From contig JXCB02000002.1 in NCBI GenBank assembly GCA_000828075.3, forward strand, positions 957,686 to 1,021,685: DNA of 64,000 nucleotides. Direction: 5' to 3'. Shown piece by piece: positions 8,443 to 17,490 of this stretch. Positions within the stretch are counted from its first letter, which is position 1, and every line of letters begins with the position of its first letter. Origin of the DNA: Tolypothrix campylonemoides VB511288. GTDB lineage: Bacteria > Cyanobacteriota > Cyanobacteriia > Cyanobacteriales > Nostocaceae. The position numbers were made by a program, and so were the translations under genes. Under the pieces are notes generated by a model. It was not told where the DNA came from. It saw only the letters and a program-made list of their open reading frames with translations, and searched no databases.

Positions 8443-9891
8443 TTAATCTACAGAAGCTGCAATTTCCAATGCTGAAAAGGACGCTTCTTGAGGCTTGAAG
8501 CCTATGATATTCCGTATTAGCTGCATAACAGACACACTGCGCGGTTCTTGCACGAATACCAAGGGTAACAGAGCAACCAATCGTAAAATAGCTGAAAGAG
8601 CAAATAACCCTGTTAAGCCAGCAATAATATCTAACCCAGCTATGTAGCCGCCAGCAGCTGAACCCAAACCACCGCACGTTCCAGCAACAGCTGCGGCGAT
8701 CGCATAATATTGAGAAGGACGAGTTGCTGATGCTATGGACATTTGAATATTGGTAATGCACAAGTCAGTCGCTGCCCCAAAACCGCCACAGACCAAGTGT
8801 ATGAGCGGTAGCCACACCCATACGGAAACTGAATCAGACCCAACAAACAGCCAGAATAAAGGTGTGACTGCTATCAAAATGCCAACTAACAACAGCAAGG
8901 GACGATTACCAATCTTGTCAGCTAACCTTCCCCAGAACACTAGCATGACTAAGTTGGCTCCAGCTACCAAACTGGTATACAGTGTGACTGTGCCCAAATC
9001 CAAAGCCAAATCTTTCATCATGTAAAGATTGAAAAATGGTGCGCTCAGGTTGATCGCAAACATCCACAATCCCAAATAAAGCAGAAACTTTAAGAAATTG
9101 ATGTCTTGAAAAATATTGAGTTTTTCAGGTTGGTTACAAGTTGTTCTCTGTTGTTGGGGCTTTGCTTTGCTATGTTCGATTATTTGTGGGTTGACATCCG
9201 TCATCCAAAACTGACACGCTAAACTCAACAGCCCAATGACAACTCCCAATAACAACAGCACACCGTAACCTTGGATTGTCCCACCAGGCCAAGCCGAGAT
9301 AGCAAAACCAAGAAGTGGCACACAAACAAGATTAGTCAAACTCGCGGCACTATTGCGAATTCCAAAATACCGACCTCGTAAGCGTTGGGGAACTAAAGCA
9401 GCCATCCAGCTAAACCAGGCACAACTCCCTAAAGCTCCTAGGATATTGGTGATTAGGATGATTCCCAATGTCCAACTGACGAGTTGGTGTGAAGCAGTAT
9501 TAGACCACCCCAACCATGCAATGCCCGCAACTAAAATCAGCCACAGTAGTCTCGAAGGTGCAAAAATTGCTAAAATGTACCAATGGCGACTTTTCATACT
9601 GTCGGCAATATACGCTCCCAGTGGTTGGAGAAAATTCACCAGCATGGGAATTGACGACAGCAAACCAATTTCAACTGGGGTAGCACCTAGCTCGAGTAAG
9701 AAGTTAATCAGCAATACGCCGCCGGTGATGTTGGAAAAAATAGTCGCTAAAACACCATCGATAGTAGATGCCTTAAGGCTTGTCCTCGTGGCTTGCTTGG
9801 AAATTTTTGGCGGCGCGTCAGTCTTGATGATTGGTGCAGATGCAGGTACGGGTTCTAGTACTTCTAAAACCGGGGAAGATAAGGTGTTCAC
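8443..9891 (-). CDS. Major facilitator superfamily transporter
   Basis: The 482-residue protein has a soluble ~45-residue N-terminus and then about 12 hydrophobic segments. The TM2-TM3 loop carries the MFS-like PLGAYIADSMKSRHWY, and the second half repeats this as WGRLADKIGNRPLLLL, the classic G-x-L-x-D-x-x-G-x-R-x-x-L pattern. A cytoplasmic loop near residue 230 separates the halves. Substrate cannot be told from sequence. It lies upstream of the mysC-like gene on the same strand, nearly 400 bases away with a hairpin between, so co-transcription is doubtful. A link to export of a mycosporine-like product is speculation. Confidence 0.85.
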   Translation of the reverse strand: MNTLSSPVLEVLEPVPASAPIIKTDAPPKISKQATRTSLKASTIDGVLATIFSNITGGVLLINFLLELGATPVEIGLLSSIPMLVNFLQPLGAYIADSMKSRHWYILAIFAPSRLLWLILVAGIAWLGWSNTASHQLVSWTLGIILITNILGALGSCAWFSWMAALVPQRLRGRYFGIRNSAASLTNLVCVPLLGFAISAWPGGTIQGYGVLLLLGVVIGLLSLACQFWMTDVNPQIIEHSKAKPQQQRTTCNQPEKLNIFQDINFLKFLLYLGLWMFAINLSAPFFNLYMMKDLALDLGTVTLYTSLVAGANLVMLVFWGRLADKIGNRPLLLLVGILIAVTPLFWLFVGSDSVSVWVWLPLIHLVCGGFGAATDLCITNIQMSIASATRPSQYYAIAAAVAGTCGGLGSAAGGYIAGLDIIAGLTGLFALSAILRLVALLPLVFVQEPRSVSVMQLIRNIIGFKPQEASFSALEIAASVD

Positions 9892-10860
9892 TATAGTAAA
9901 ATAAAGGTATTAAGTTGGACAAGCAAGTAATGAACAACCAGTGTTAGTGGTCGTAACCTGAGAATACTCTGGCTCTTAGGCTCTACATAAGAGTCAGCGG
10001 AATGATAGATTTATCAATCTCTGGAAACAAAAAAATAAAAGATAAAATTCCATCCAACGATGAGATGCAGACCGTAGCTATTTACGGCTACTTAAGCTAT
10101 AACAAGCCTTAAGTTAGGAAGACGCAACAGCCAAAAGTATGTTGTTTACTCAGTAGATACAGCGTTGTTACTTCATGCAGCATTGCTGAAGTATTAGCTG
10201 AAAAAAGCTACAGGATACCAAACTATGTTTTCCCTGTGCTGCTTGCTTCAAACAGCATTAGATGGAATTGTCAAGAAATTTTAATTGATGCCTTTTGCAT
10301 CGTTTTTCTGGTAACAGCACTCTTGTACTCTTATCCCACTGGAAGAATACCTACTTTTTAACGTTCGCATACCGCCAAAAACGCTTTAGACGCGCAGCGA
10401 AATGCCGTAGGCTAGAACGCCAACGAGGAGTAAAGAAGAATAAATAGGTAATCTTATAGCGGCAAGGCAGTAGGACAGATAAGTAAGGGTTTATTTTCCA
10501 TTGAATGAAAAAGTAGTTACCCTAAATGAGTGGCGAAGAGAAGGAATCACTAAGTGTTACGAATGTATACAACTACTTTTCATTTTTATTTAAAAATTTA
10601 ATTTTTATTTCTTTATTTAGAATTATAGTGCAATTTGAGGAATCATAAACAACATTTTTTTTCTATGGTAAAACTAAAAATGACCTGTCAATGACTATAG
10701 GTTAGGTGCGGTGATCTCCAAGGCGATCGCCCCGCTGTTTGAGGGTTGATGTGAGTTGTATGAAATAGCCGCTTTCCAAGCAATGGCAGATAATACCATA
10801 GGTTAGCCAGTCCCGACTTGAGGTGGACTTGCAACTGCAACAAGAAGTAGTACTCAACTT
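9892..10860. other. Long non-coding gap upstream of the MFS gene
   Basis: No convincing frame over 969 bases. A palindromic GC-rich mini-repeat (about 10370-10440, with CGCTTTAGACGCGCAGCG) and two HIP1-like sites are visible. The MFS promoter must lie at its left end. The rest is AT-rich with nothing I can name. Confidence 0.5.
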
Positions 10861-11349
10861 CTAGCTACCTTGTTTTTGCATTTCCTGTTGTCGCATAGGC
10901 ATAGCATCGATTTGCTCAAAAATGGCTTTGGCTTGGACAGGAGTCGTTTGACGACGCTTGACGCCCCCGTCTTTACCAACCAAAATAACGCGGAAATCTT
11001 GAGCGCCAACTTGAAGGCGATCGCGCAGCCTAGCAGCTGAAGAAGGATCTATTTGCTGTGAATCTGCATAACTATTTCCATCTGTCAAGACTTCAACGAG
11101 AATCAAATCTCGCTCAACAAAAGCTGATTTGTGTCCTTGGAATTTTTGCATCTGCTGTTGATAAGCAGGGTTGTTGCTGGAGGGAGCAAACACTAGCAAC
11201 ACTCGGTTTTTCCATTTTTGAGAACTCAGGTTAAATGAGGGCATAATAACAGCATGATTGGGTGAAGCTTGAGCATACGTAGATGTACTTGCTGGCAGTA
11301 GGATAAAAAATGCCAGTAAGGAAAGAGTAATCAATGCTGACTTATTCAC
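10861..11349 (-). CDS. Secreted DUF4174 domain protein
   Basis: 162 residues with a signal peptide (hydrophobic core at residues 6-20, probable cleavage after TYAQA). The mature part matches the DUF4174 pattern: RVLLVFAPSSNNPAYQQQ early, an acidic/hydrophobic ERDLILVEVL strand, then FRVILVGKDGGVKRR near the end. This is a thioredoxin-like fold without the CxxC pair, often found in proteins of periplasmic or membrane assembly. No function is established. It is transcribed alone and diverges from the glycosyltransferase. Confidence 0.8.
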   Translation of the reverse strand: MNKSALITLSLLAFFILLPASTSTYAQASPNHAVIMPSFNLSSQKWKNRVLLVFAPSSNNPAYQQQMQKFQGHKSAFVERDLILVEVLTDGNSYADSQQIDPSSAARLRDRLQVGAQDFRVILVGKDGGVKRRQTTPVQAKAIFEQIDAMPMRQQEMQKQGS

Positions 11350-11553
11350 AATCGAACTCCTCCTAACGCTGAGGGGTGAAAAATTGCTTGATATCTACAA
11401 GTCCCCTTTTAAGGTATCATCTATTTTTCCGAATCTTCCTGTATCGAGTATAAAACAGGGGCAAGGAAAGCCTTTGAGATTAAAAAAGGTTAAAATCTAG
11501 GTGTTTATTTGGGTGCATTGAACATATATTTGCTGAACTTTGCAAACCTCAAA

Positions 11554-12771
11554 ATGCGAATTTTATTCGTCTCTATTCACTTTCCTAGTGATTTAAGCAC
11601 TTGTACCCAAGGTGTATACAAAAGGATGTCACTGTTTATTGATGCCATCAAAGAGATTGGTGAAATAGACATGCTGTTTTTTGTGCCACCGGAAACACAA
11701 GTTTCTCCAGATGCGATCGCCCAAACAGAACGTAGCTTTTCTCAACACTGGCAAACAAAGATTAACCTATTTCTTTGCCCCAAAGAGGAACAGAACTCAC
11801 TCCCCAATTGGCGACAGCAGTGGGACGGCATTTTCAACTTTTTCAAACAGTCAGACTTTTTCATATCGCCGCAGCAGATGCAAGCACTTGAAAAATGTTT
11901 GAGCCGAAAACCAGATGCGGTATTTGTGCATCGACTGTCATCAATGAGTGCTTTGATGCAGGTACAGCAACCTCTACCACCTGTTTTTCTTGATTTGGAT
12001 GATATTGAACATATCAGTTTTATGCGCCAAATTCGGCAGCCACCCACTGGGCTTGCAACACAGCTGTATTACTTGCAAGTACCTGCGCGTTTTTGGGGTG
12101 AGATGCAAGCGATTCGTAAGGCGCGTTCCTCGTTTGTTTGTTCAAGCGGCGATCGCCGCTATCTAACAAAACGCTTAGGATTGCCCAATGTTGTGACTGT
12201 ACCCAACGCAATTGCGATTCCAGAACAACAACCGATTGCACAAGAACCCACTTTGCTGTTAATAGGAGGTTACAACTATTTTCCCAACATGAACGCCGCC
12301 AACTTTCTCATCGAACAAGTGTGGACTGATATCTATAAAGCCATACCGGATGCTAGGTTAATCATTGCAGGACCTTATCCGCAAAATATTCGCAGCTACA
12401 ACAAAAAAGTTCCAGGTGTTGAGTTTCCTGGATTTGTGGATGATATGGATGCGCTTTATCAGAGTTCTCGTGTGGTGTGCTGTCCGATCTTTTCCGGAGG
12501 AGGAACACGAGTCAAAATGATTGAAGCCGCTGCTTATGGCAAACCAATTGTTGCAACAAGCATCGGGGCGGAAGGATTGGAAATGAAGGATGGACAGGAA
12601 TTTTTGATGCGCGATCGCCCCAAAGCTTTTGCCCAAGCATGCTTGGAACTGTTGCGCAATGATGATTTGTGCAAGCGCTTGGGTGATGCTGCTCGTGCAG
12701 CGGCGATCCGCCATTACGATCGCACCAACATTGTGCAACAAATTAAACAGCAGATCCAGTCTCAACTATAG
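11554..12771 (+). CDS. Glycosyltransferase, GT4-like (GT-B fold)
   Basis: Transfers a sugar from an activated donor to an unknown acceptor, probably in polysaccharide or glycolipid synthesis. The N-terminal Rossmann half begins at once (MRILFVSIHFPSDLSTCTQG). The donor half has PNAIAIP, LLIGGYNYFPNMNAA, ARLIIAGPYP, and the family signature YQSSRVVCCPIFSGGGTRVKMIEAAAYG then KPIVATSIGAEGL, where the Glu of KMIEA binds the donor. Start is the ATG at 11554 (405 residues), which begins exactly at the first beta strand. An upstream TTG at 11509 adds a poor 15-residue leader. A single-gene unit with a hairpin after the stop. Confidence 0.88.
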   Translation: MRILFVSIHFPSDLSTCTQGVYKRMSLFIDAIKEIGEIDMLFFVPPETQVSPDAIAQTERSFSQHWQTKINLFLCPKEEQNSLPNWRQQWDGIFNFFKQSDFFISPQQMQALEKCLSRKPDAVFVHRLSSMSALMQVQQPLPPVFLDLDDIEHISFMRQIRQPPTGLATQLYYLQVPARFWGEMQAIRKARSSFVCSSGDRRYLTKRLGLPNVVTVPNAIAIPEQQPIAQEPTLLLIGGYNYFPNMNAANFLIEQVWTDIYKAIPDARLIIAGPYPQNIRSYNKKVPGVEFPGFVDDMDALYQSSRVVCCPIFSGGGTRVKMIEAAAYGKPIVATSIGAEGLEMKDGQEFLMRDRPKAFAQACLELLRNDDLCKRLGDAARAAAIRHYDRTNIVQQIKQQIQSQL

Positions 12772-12796
12772 AGGTTCTGGGCTGTATGCAGCACAA

Positions 12797-12826
12797 GGTA
12801 GAGGTACAGCATACTGTGCCTCTACC
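12797..12826 (+). terminator. Hairpin after the glycosyltransferase
   Basis: Near-perfect 13-bp stem (GGTAGAGGTACAG / CTGTGCCTCTACC, one G-U pair) with a 4-base loop, 26 bases past the stop. No T-run follows, so it may be a repeat hairpin acting as a transcript end. Confidence 0.5.
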
Positions 12827-12830
12827 AACG

Positions 12831-12971
12831 TAGGACTTACGCACAGACAACGGAAAAACTAACCGCAGAGGAGGATACTTCTGTGCGGGGGTTCCCCCCG
12901 TTGAAGAAAGTGTCCGTGGCGCAGAGGGCACAGAGGAATGAGAGTTTTAGAGAGATTTTGCGTAAGTCCTA
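12831..12971. mobile_element. MITE-like element with 13-bp perfect ends
   Basis: 141 bp bounded by TAGGACTTACGCA and its exact inverse TGCGTAAGTCCTA. The inside is rich in the CGCAGAGG/CACAGAGG phrase also seen at 19821-19857 and 48062-48098. It has no coding capacity, so it would have to be moved by an enzyme from elsewhere. Target duplication was not resolved. Confidence 0.85.
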
Positions 12972-13041
12972 AAACGATTTGTATTGTACTCAATTGAAAA
13001 CGGCTATAACTTCTTTCCCCACAATTAAATTTTGTTACTGT

Positions 13042-13557
13042 TCATGGACAAAACAAAGTATCGCGGGTGTCGCGCCCTGTCGTTGGATTGGTACCTTTGG
13101 CTACCTTGCACAATTTGTCTTGCTCATCCTTACGCAGTAGCACGTCAGTAAAATCTGCTCCGTCAATAATAGCACCATCAAACTTGGTGTTAGCAGCGAA
13201 AGCGCCCTCCAGCACGGCATTTGTCAAATTTGCTTTGATGAGACGAGCTGAGTCTAAAGTCGCATTTGTGAGGTTAGCCCCCTCAAGATTTGCTGATTCC
13301 AAATTTGCAGCAAAAAAGCTGACACCACTTAAATTAGCGTTGCTGAAGTTGCTGCTGCGGAGATTAGCATGAGAAAAGCTAGAGTCTGTTAAATCACGTC
13401 CTGAGAAACCAGCTTCTATCAAGCTTTCTTTGTTGTAGTCAAGTGCTAAAGCTTCTGGCGCAAAACCTGCAAAACCTAGAGATACAGTGATGCAAATCAC
13501 AACCCAAAGCAATAAATTGAGTATGCTTACGCACATCCGATCGCTTAACTTACTCAT
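13042..13557 (-). CDS. Pentapeptide-repeat protein, exported
   Basis: From the ATG at 13557 the product is 171 residues. A hydrophobic signal or anchor segment (about residues 10-32, ending APEALALD) is followed by some 20 tandem pentapeptides of the A(N/D)LXX type: FSHANLRSSNFSNANLSGVS, then ANLESANLEGANLTNATL and on. These form a right-handed quadrilateral beta-helix. The C-terminus has two cysteines (KLCKVAKG ... TLFC) that could form a disulfide. It is probably a thylakoid lumen or periplasmic protein; role unknown. A further Met at 13587 is possible but would overlap the divergent yraN start, leaving no spacer. Confidence 0.85.
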   Translation of the reverse strand: MSKLSDRMCVSILNLLLWVVICITVSLGFAGFAPEALALDYNKESLIEAGFSGRDLTDSSFSHANLRSSNFSNANLSGVSFFAANLESANLEGANLTNATLDSARLIKANLTNAVLEGAFAANTKFDGAIIDGADFTDVLLRKDEQDKLCKVAKGTNPTTGRDTRDTLFCP

Positions 13558-13571
13558 CGTACTTTTTGCTA

Positions 13572-14069
13572 ATGGCACATCCTCCATATCATTATCCCGA
13601 TATAGGTATCGCAGGAGAAGACCTGGTAGCCCAATGGTTACAATCCAAAGGTTGGGTGATTTTGCATCGTCGATGGCGTTACCGACAAGGAGAAATCGAC
13701 ATCATTGCTGAATACGATGGACAGCAGGAGACAAGCAGACAAAAAGACTTGGGGAAAACTTGCTCATCTCCCCTTTTGGCATTTGTCGAAGTCAAAACTC
13801 GTAGCCAAGGGAATTGGGATGCAGGGGGAAGAAACGCCCTCACAAAACACAAGCAAACAAAGCTCTGGCATACAGCCCTGATGTTTTTAGCTAAATATCC
13901 TGAGAAGGCAGACTACCCTTGCCGATTTGATGTCGCTATTGTATGCTATGAACCGATATCAGAAGAGTTAGGTCTTGTGACAATTGCCCAAGAAGCCATA
14001 GCCAGTTCATCAGTGGGTGGACACCTGTTGATGTTACAGGAATACATTAAGGGTGCTTTTGATACTTAA
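13572..14069 (+). CDS. yraN: YraN/UPF0102 family nuclease-like protein
   Basis: 165 residues. The N-terminus IGIAGEDLVAQWLQSKGW matches the family's G-x-x-G-E-x-x-A-x-x-x-L-x-x-x-G start. RYRQGEIDIIAEYDG and then LAFVEVKTRS give the PD-(D/E)XK-like core: E-x-D and, after an insertion, (E)-V-K-x-R. The ~20-residue stretch between the D and E-V-K motifs is longer than in E. coli YraN. The molecular role is unproven; related to Holliday-junction-resolvase-like folds. Only 14 bases separate its ATG from that of the divergent pentapeptide gene. Confidence 0.87.
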   Translation: MAHPPYHYPDIGIAGEDLVAQWLQSKGWVILHRRWRYRQGEIDIIAEYDGQQETSRQKDLGKTCSSPLLAFVEVKTRSQGNWDAGGRNALTKHKQTKLWHTALMFLAKYPEKADYPCRFDVAIVCYEPISEELGLVTIAQEAIASSSVGGHLLMLQEYIKGAFDT

Positions 14070-14256
14070 ACCAATAAAAGAGCCGCTGTTTTGTCCTGTC
14101 GTAAAGTCTTTAGTAGCAATTCACGTCTATATTTATTTAATTTACAACCAACTTACAATCAACGGTAAAGAGTAATCGGTAAGAGAGAGAACATCTCAAT
14201 TACCAATTACTGCTCACCATAATCTTTAACATAGGGGGTGTTAAAACTTGAAGGTA

Positions 14257-14646
14257 TTACGCCAGCGTTTCTGGACAATAGCCCAATCCCCTGACGAACT
14301 GTTGCCGGAACGCCTCTATTTCCTCTTTTTCCGGCTTACCATGAGAGACAATCGCGACTTGGTAGCGACGCATAACGTCAACTGGACACTGTCCCGCTTC
14401 CAAACTCCAAAGTGCCATTTGGACTCGCATCGGCGGCTCGTAGCTAATTCCTAATTCACTTAAGAAAGCGCGAATGTCGCCATCTTCTTGAGGTGAGAGG
14501 TGACGCTTTAGTTTTACCCGAATCACCCAACCATCAATCTGATGAATTACCGTGAGAAACGAAACAGGTATTTGGGGTTTAGCGTGCAAAAATTGAACAA
14601 CCCTTAGAGTTAGACTGGCATTTGCCAGGTAATACAAGTATTCCAT
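14257..14646 (-). CDS. Conserved-looking hypothetical protein
   Basis: 129 residues from the ATG at 14646 (MEYLYYLANASLTLRVVQFL); a longer frame starts at 14697. The composition is that of a real soluble protein, with balanced charge, no repeats, and predicted helix then strands (VSFLTVIHQIDGWVIRVKLK). Its C-terminal part reads PEKEEIEAFRQQFVRGLGYC. I do not recognise the family. It lies alone between yraN and queA and is convergent with yraN. Confidence 0.6.
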   Translation of the reverse strand: MEYLYYLANASLTLRVVQFLHAKPQIPVSFLTVIHQIDGWVIRVKLKRHLSPQEDGDIRAFLSELGISYEPPMRVQMALWSLEAGQCPVDVMRRYQVAIVSHGKPEKEEIEAFRQQFVRGLGYCPETLA

Positions 14647-14885
14647 CTTGGTGCTTGGGATCAAAGCCAATCCTACATTCTTATTATTCGTATACATACC
14701 CCAGTACCCGCTAGGGTAAAAGCCCCCGTTTCTAGATGGGGAGGTTTACCCAATTTTTATAAAGGTGTTTGCGTGTTCATTACCAGCATCCAGATCAAAG
14801 CCACGGAAACTCATTAAGCGTTGATCCCCGATAATTTTTATCAATATCAGCTCAAATCTGGTTATTTGATAAAGTTCATATATCA

Positions 14886-16121
14886 ATGCAGCAACAACGA
14901 ACAAAAAGCAATTTAAACACAATATCTAGCCCTAAGAAGGAAGACGTGGAATTCGAGAGTTGTTTATCTGGATATGACTATGAATTACCTCAAGAACTCA
15001 TTGCCCAAAACCCAGTGGTTCCTAGGGATAGTTCCAGACTTTTGGTAGTAAATTCTCCTAGTACAGGTACAGACACGGCACCCCTACACCATATTTTCCG
15101 AGATTTGCCTGAGCTTCTGCATTCAGGGGATTTACTAGTAATGAATAACACAAAGGTGATGCCAGCGCGGCTGTATGGTTGTAAATCCACAGGCGCGGAG
15201 ATAGAGGTGCTGTTGTTAGAGGAGCAAAAGCATAATTGTTGGTTAGCCCTAGTCAAGCCAGGAAAACGTTTTAAAACAGGAGCAAAGATTTTTTTTGAAG
15301 CAAGGGGAGAGGGAACCAGAGAGGGAGAGAGTGAGAGAGGGAGGGATTCTCACATTCCCTCACTCCCTCAGTCGCTCACTCCCTCATCCTCCTCATTCCC
15401 ACCTGAGTTGACTGCTACAGTTCTAGAAACAGACGAGGCGACTGGTGGGCGTTTGTTGCAATTTGATTTGCCAGAAGGGATGTCCTTAGTGCAATTATTG
15501 GATGTATTTGGAGAAGTCCCTCTACCGCCTTACATCACTGCGTCTGATGCTGAAAACAAACAGTATCAGACGGTTTACGCAAAAACTCCAGGAGCCGTCG
15601 CAGCTCCCACAGCAGGGCTTCATTTTACAACAGAATTACTAGAGCGGTTGGGCGATCGCGGGATTCATCAAGCTTTTGTAACATTACACGTTGGGGTGGG
15701 GACATTTCGCCCTGTGGAGGTGGAGGACATAAAAACTCACAAAATGCATGAAGAATGGATTGAAGTGCCTTCCTCAACAGTAGAGCAAATCCGTGCAACT
15801 CAGGCATCTGGTGGTCGGATTATTGCTGTGGGTACAACAGTAGTACGCGCATTAGAAGGAGCAGCAGCTAAAGGTGAGTTGCAACCATTTTGTGGCAAAA
15901 CAGACTTGTTTATTTACCCAGGCTACAAATGGCGCGTGGTGGAAGGTTTGATTACCAATTTTCACCTACCGCGTTCTAGTTTGCTGATGTTGGTGAGTGC
16001 TTTAATTGGTCGGCAACGTTTGTTAAATATATACCAGCAAGCCATTGCATCTCGATACCGCTTTTATTCGTTTGGCGATGCAATGTTAATTTTGCCAGAA
16101 GCAACGACTCCAGGAGAATAA
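14886..16121 (+). CDS. queA: tRNA S-adenosylmethionine ribosyltransferase-isomerase
   Basis: Makes epoxyqueuosine in tRNA by transferring and isomerising the ribosyl part of SAM onto 7-aminomethyl-7-deazaguanine. Clear family marks: [44 protein letters not shown]-like [34 protein letters not shown], and [21 protein letters not shown]. At 411 residues it is ~50 longer than usual. Part is a low-complexity insertion at about residues 137-175 (bases ~15302-15405) made of a purine/pyrimidine repeat that stays in frame. The start is unsure: ATG 14886 gives a 20-residue leader, while GTG 14946 is preceded by AAGGA. A hairpin follows the stop. Confidence 0.92.
   Translation: MQQQRTKSNLNTISSPKKEDVEFESCLSGYDYELPQELIAQNPVVPRDSSRLLVVNSPSTGTDTAPLHHIFRDLPELLHSGDLLVMNNTKVMPARLYGCKSTGAEIEVLLLEEQKHNCWLALVKPGKRFKTGAKIFFEARGEGTREGESERGRDSHIPSLPQSLTPSSSSFPPELTATVLETDEATGGRLLQFDLPEGMSLVQLLDVFGEVPLPPYITASDAENKQYQTVYAKTPGAVAAPTAGLHFTTELLERLGDRGIHQAFVTLHVGVGTFRPVEVEDIKTHKMHEEWIEVPSSTVEQIRATQASGGRIIAVGTTVVRALEGAAAKGELQPFCGKTDLFIYPGYKWRVVEGLITNFHLPRSSLLMLVSALIGRQRLLNIYQQAIASRYRFYSFGDAMLILPEATTPGE
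15302..15405 (+). repeat. GAGAGGG/CCCTCACT repeat inserted in queA
   Basis: Purine-rich then pyrimidine-rich mirror segment encoding a Gly/Arg/Glu then Ser/Pro/Leu-rich stretch. The same CTCCCTCACTCCCTCA type occurs between genes at 43164-43216, so this is a mobile repeat captured in frame. Confidence 0.75.
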
Positions 16122-16132
16122 ATCATGGGTTC

Positions 16133-16160
16133 GTAGTAGGCGGATCAGAACGCCTACTAC
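16133..16160 (+). terminator. Terminator hairpin after queA
   Basis: Perfect 10-bp stem GTAGTAGGCG / CGCCTACTAC with an 8-base loop, 11 bases past the queA stop and followed by AATTTGTTTT. Confidence 0.7.
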
Positions 16161-16361
16161 AATTTGTTTTAACGTAAGTTCGATGTATCCTGATTTGACC
16201 CCTCTCCAAACCTCTCCCCACCTCTGGCTAGCCCTCCCCTCTTAGGGGAGGGAAAAGGAGCAGCTTTTTTTACTGGAGAGGCTTAAAAATCCCATTTTTA
16301 CCGAAAGACGGTGAGAAAGCCCCGTCCCATAAGAGTGCGGGGATGAATCAATAACTACCGT

Positions 16362-16416
16362 CTTAGTCATTAGTCATTAGTCATTAGTCATTAGTCATTG
16401 GTTCTTAGTCATTAGT
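16362..16416. repeat. Heptanucleotide repeat TTAGTCA
   Basis: Five near-perfect tandem 7-bp copies followed by degenerate ones. A nearby inverse phrase (ACTAATGACTAAG at ~16446) could pair with it. Confidence 0.9.
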
Positions 16417-16545
16417 ATAATTAAGCACGGTAAATCATGAAAAACCAACTAATGACTAAGGACGGCAGGACTTCGATTTCCCCCCGGCTTTTTGTAATTT
16501 AGGAGCGGAGCGAAGTTTTTACGAGGCGGATGAGTTAAGTAGCTC

Positions 16546-16570
16546 CTCCCTCTCCTACAAGGAGAGGGAG
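16546..16570 (-). terminator. Hairpin downstream of ktrA
   Basis: CTCCCTCTCC / GGAGAGGGAG, perfect 10-bp stem with a 5-base loop, about 47 bases past the ktrA stop on the minus strand. No clear T-run follows. Confidence 0.45.
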
Positions 16571-16616
16571 GTTGGGTGGCAGAGGTTTGTCGAACTCACG
16601 TTGTTTTAAATCTGTT

Positions 16617-17312
16617 TTAAATTGGTAAGCGATTAATGTCTTTATTGCACCCAATCACAACCATCGCTGAACCACGTTCAAGAAGCTTGTTGGGGTTAGG
16701 ATTAATTTGGAATTTGCCATCTTGACTAACAGCTAGCAAATTCAAACCATAGCGGTTGCGAAGTTGTAGTTCGGCGATCGTTTTGCCGTGAAATTCGTCT
16801 GGGACAATTAATTCTACAATACTGTTATCTGGGTCAAGGTCAAATCGGTCTAAGATTGCCGGTTTTGTGAGCGATCGCGCCAGAGCACTACCCGCTTCAT
16901 ATTCGGGAAAGACAACATGATCTGCTCCCACCTTACTCAACAACTTGCAATGAACTTCACTGGAAGCTTTTGCGACGACGTGGGGGACACCACCTTCCTT
17001 AACATTTAGGGTCGTGATTATGCTTTCCTGAATGTAATTTCCAATGGCTACAATGACTGTATCAAATTCAAAAATTCCCGCTTCTTGCAGTGCAGCTGGT
17101 TCGGTTGAATCTAGTTGCAAAGCATGAGCAGTTATCTGCTCAGTTAACGCTTGAGATACCCGCTTTTCATCTTTGTCTGCAGCCAGCACTTGATAGCCAA
17201 ATTTGTGCAGTGTTGAACAGACTGAGCGACCAAAACGACCTAACCCAATCACAGCAAACTGGTGATTGTCTTTACGCAGACTACGAAAAAATCCCAATGA
17301 CGCCAAATTCAC
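16617..17312 (-). CDS. ktrA: Potassium uptake regulatory subunit (TrkA-N/TrkA-C, KtrA type)
   Basis: Cytoplasmic ring-forming gate that binds nucleotide (ATP/ADP or NAD) and controls the membrane pore KtrB. 231 residues. The TrkA-N Rossmann domain has FAVIGLGRFGRSV, the acidic end of strand 2 (LAADKDEKRV), and VIVAIGNYIQESIITTL. TrkA-C follows from about residue 150 (SIVELIVPDEFHGKTIAELQ) to RGSAMVVIGC near the end. It lies 178 bases downstream of ktrB on the same strand, most likely one operon. In cyanobacteria Ktr is a Na+-dependent K+ uptake system important in salt and osmotic shock. Confidence 0.92.
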   Translation of the reverse strand: MNLASLGFFRSLRKDNHQFAVIGLGRFGRSVCSTLHKFGYQVLAADKDEKRVSQALTEQITAHALQLDSTEPAALQEAGIFEFDTVIVAIGNYIQESIITTLNVKEGGVPHVVAKASSEVHCKLLSKVGADHVVFPEYEAGSALARSLTKPAILDRFDLDPDNSIVELIVPDEFHGKTIAELQLRNRYGLNLLAVSQDGKFQINPNPNKLLERGSAMVVIGCNKDINRLPI

Positions 17313-17490
17313 AGTTGTTATCCTTAATTAACACTGTTTTATTAAAGGCAAAAACTCGGTTTTTCCGAATCAATTAATTTTTTTTATTTAATTAAATTTT
17401 TTGCCTGATCTCTATATCTTATCATTTCGGTATACTTGCATCTAATGAGTTATTCTTTCTTCCTCTTGTCCCCCACTCGCTAACTCCTAA

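Larger units (their letters stand above)
16122..16616. other. Repeat-filled gap between queA and ktrA
   Basis: No gene. In order: the queA hairpin, a CCCTCCCC/GGGGAGGG hairpin (~16232-16253), an IS200/IS605-end-like segment (~16300-16350), heptamers at 16362-16416, and the hairpin at 16546-16570. It is a site where repeats have piled up between converging transcripts. Confidence 0.6.

Noticed and set aside
16362-16416. Possible CRISPR array
   Set aside because: Units are 7 bp with no spacers. This is the heptamer repeat type of filamentous cyanobacteria; the same holds for 43114-43161 and 46707-46760.
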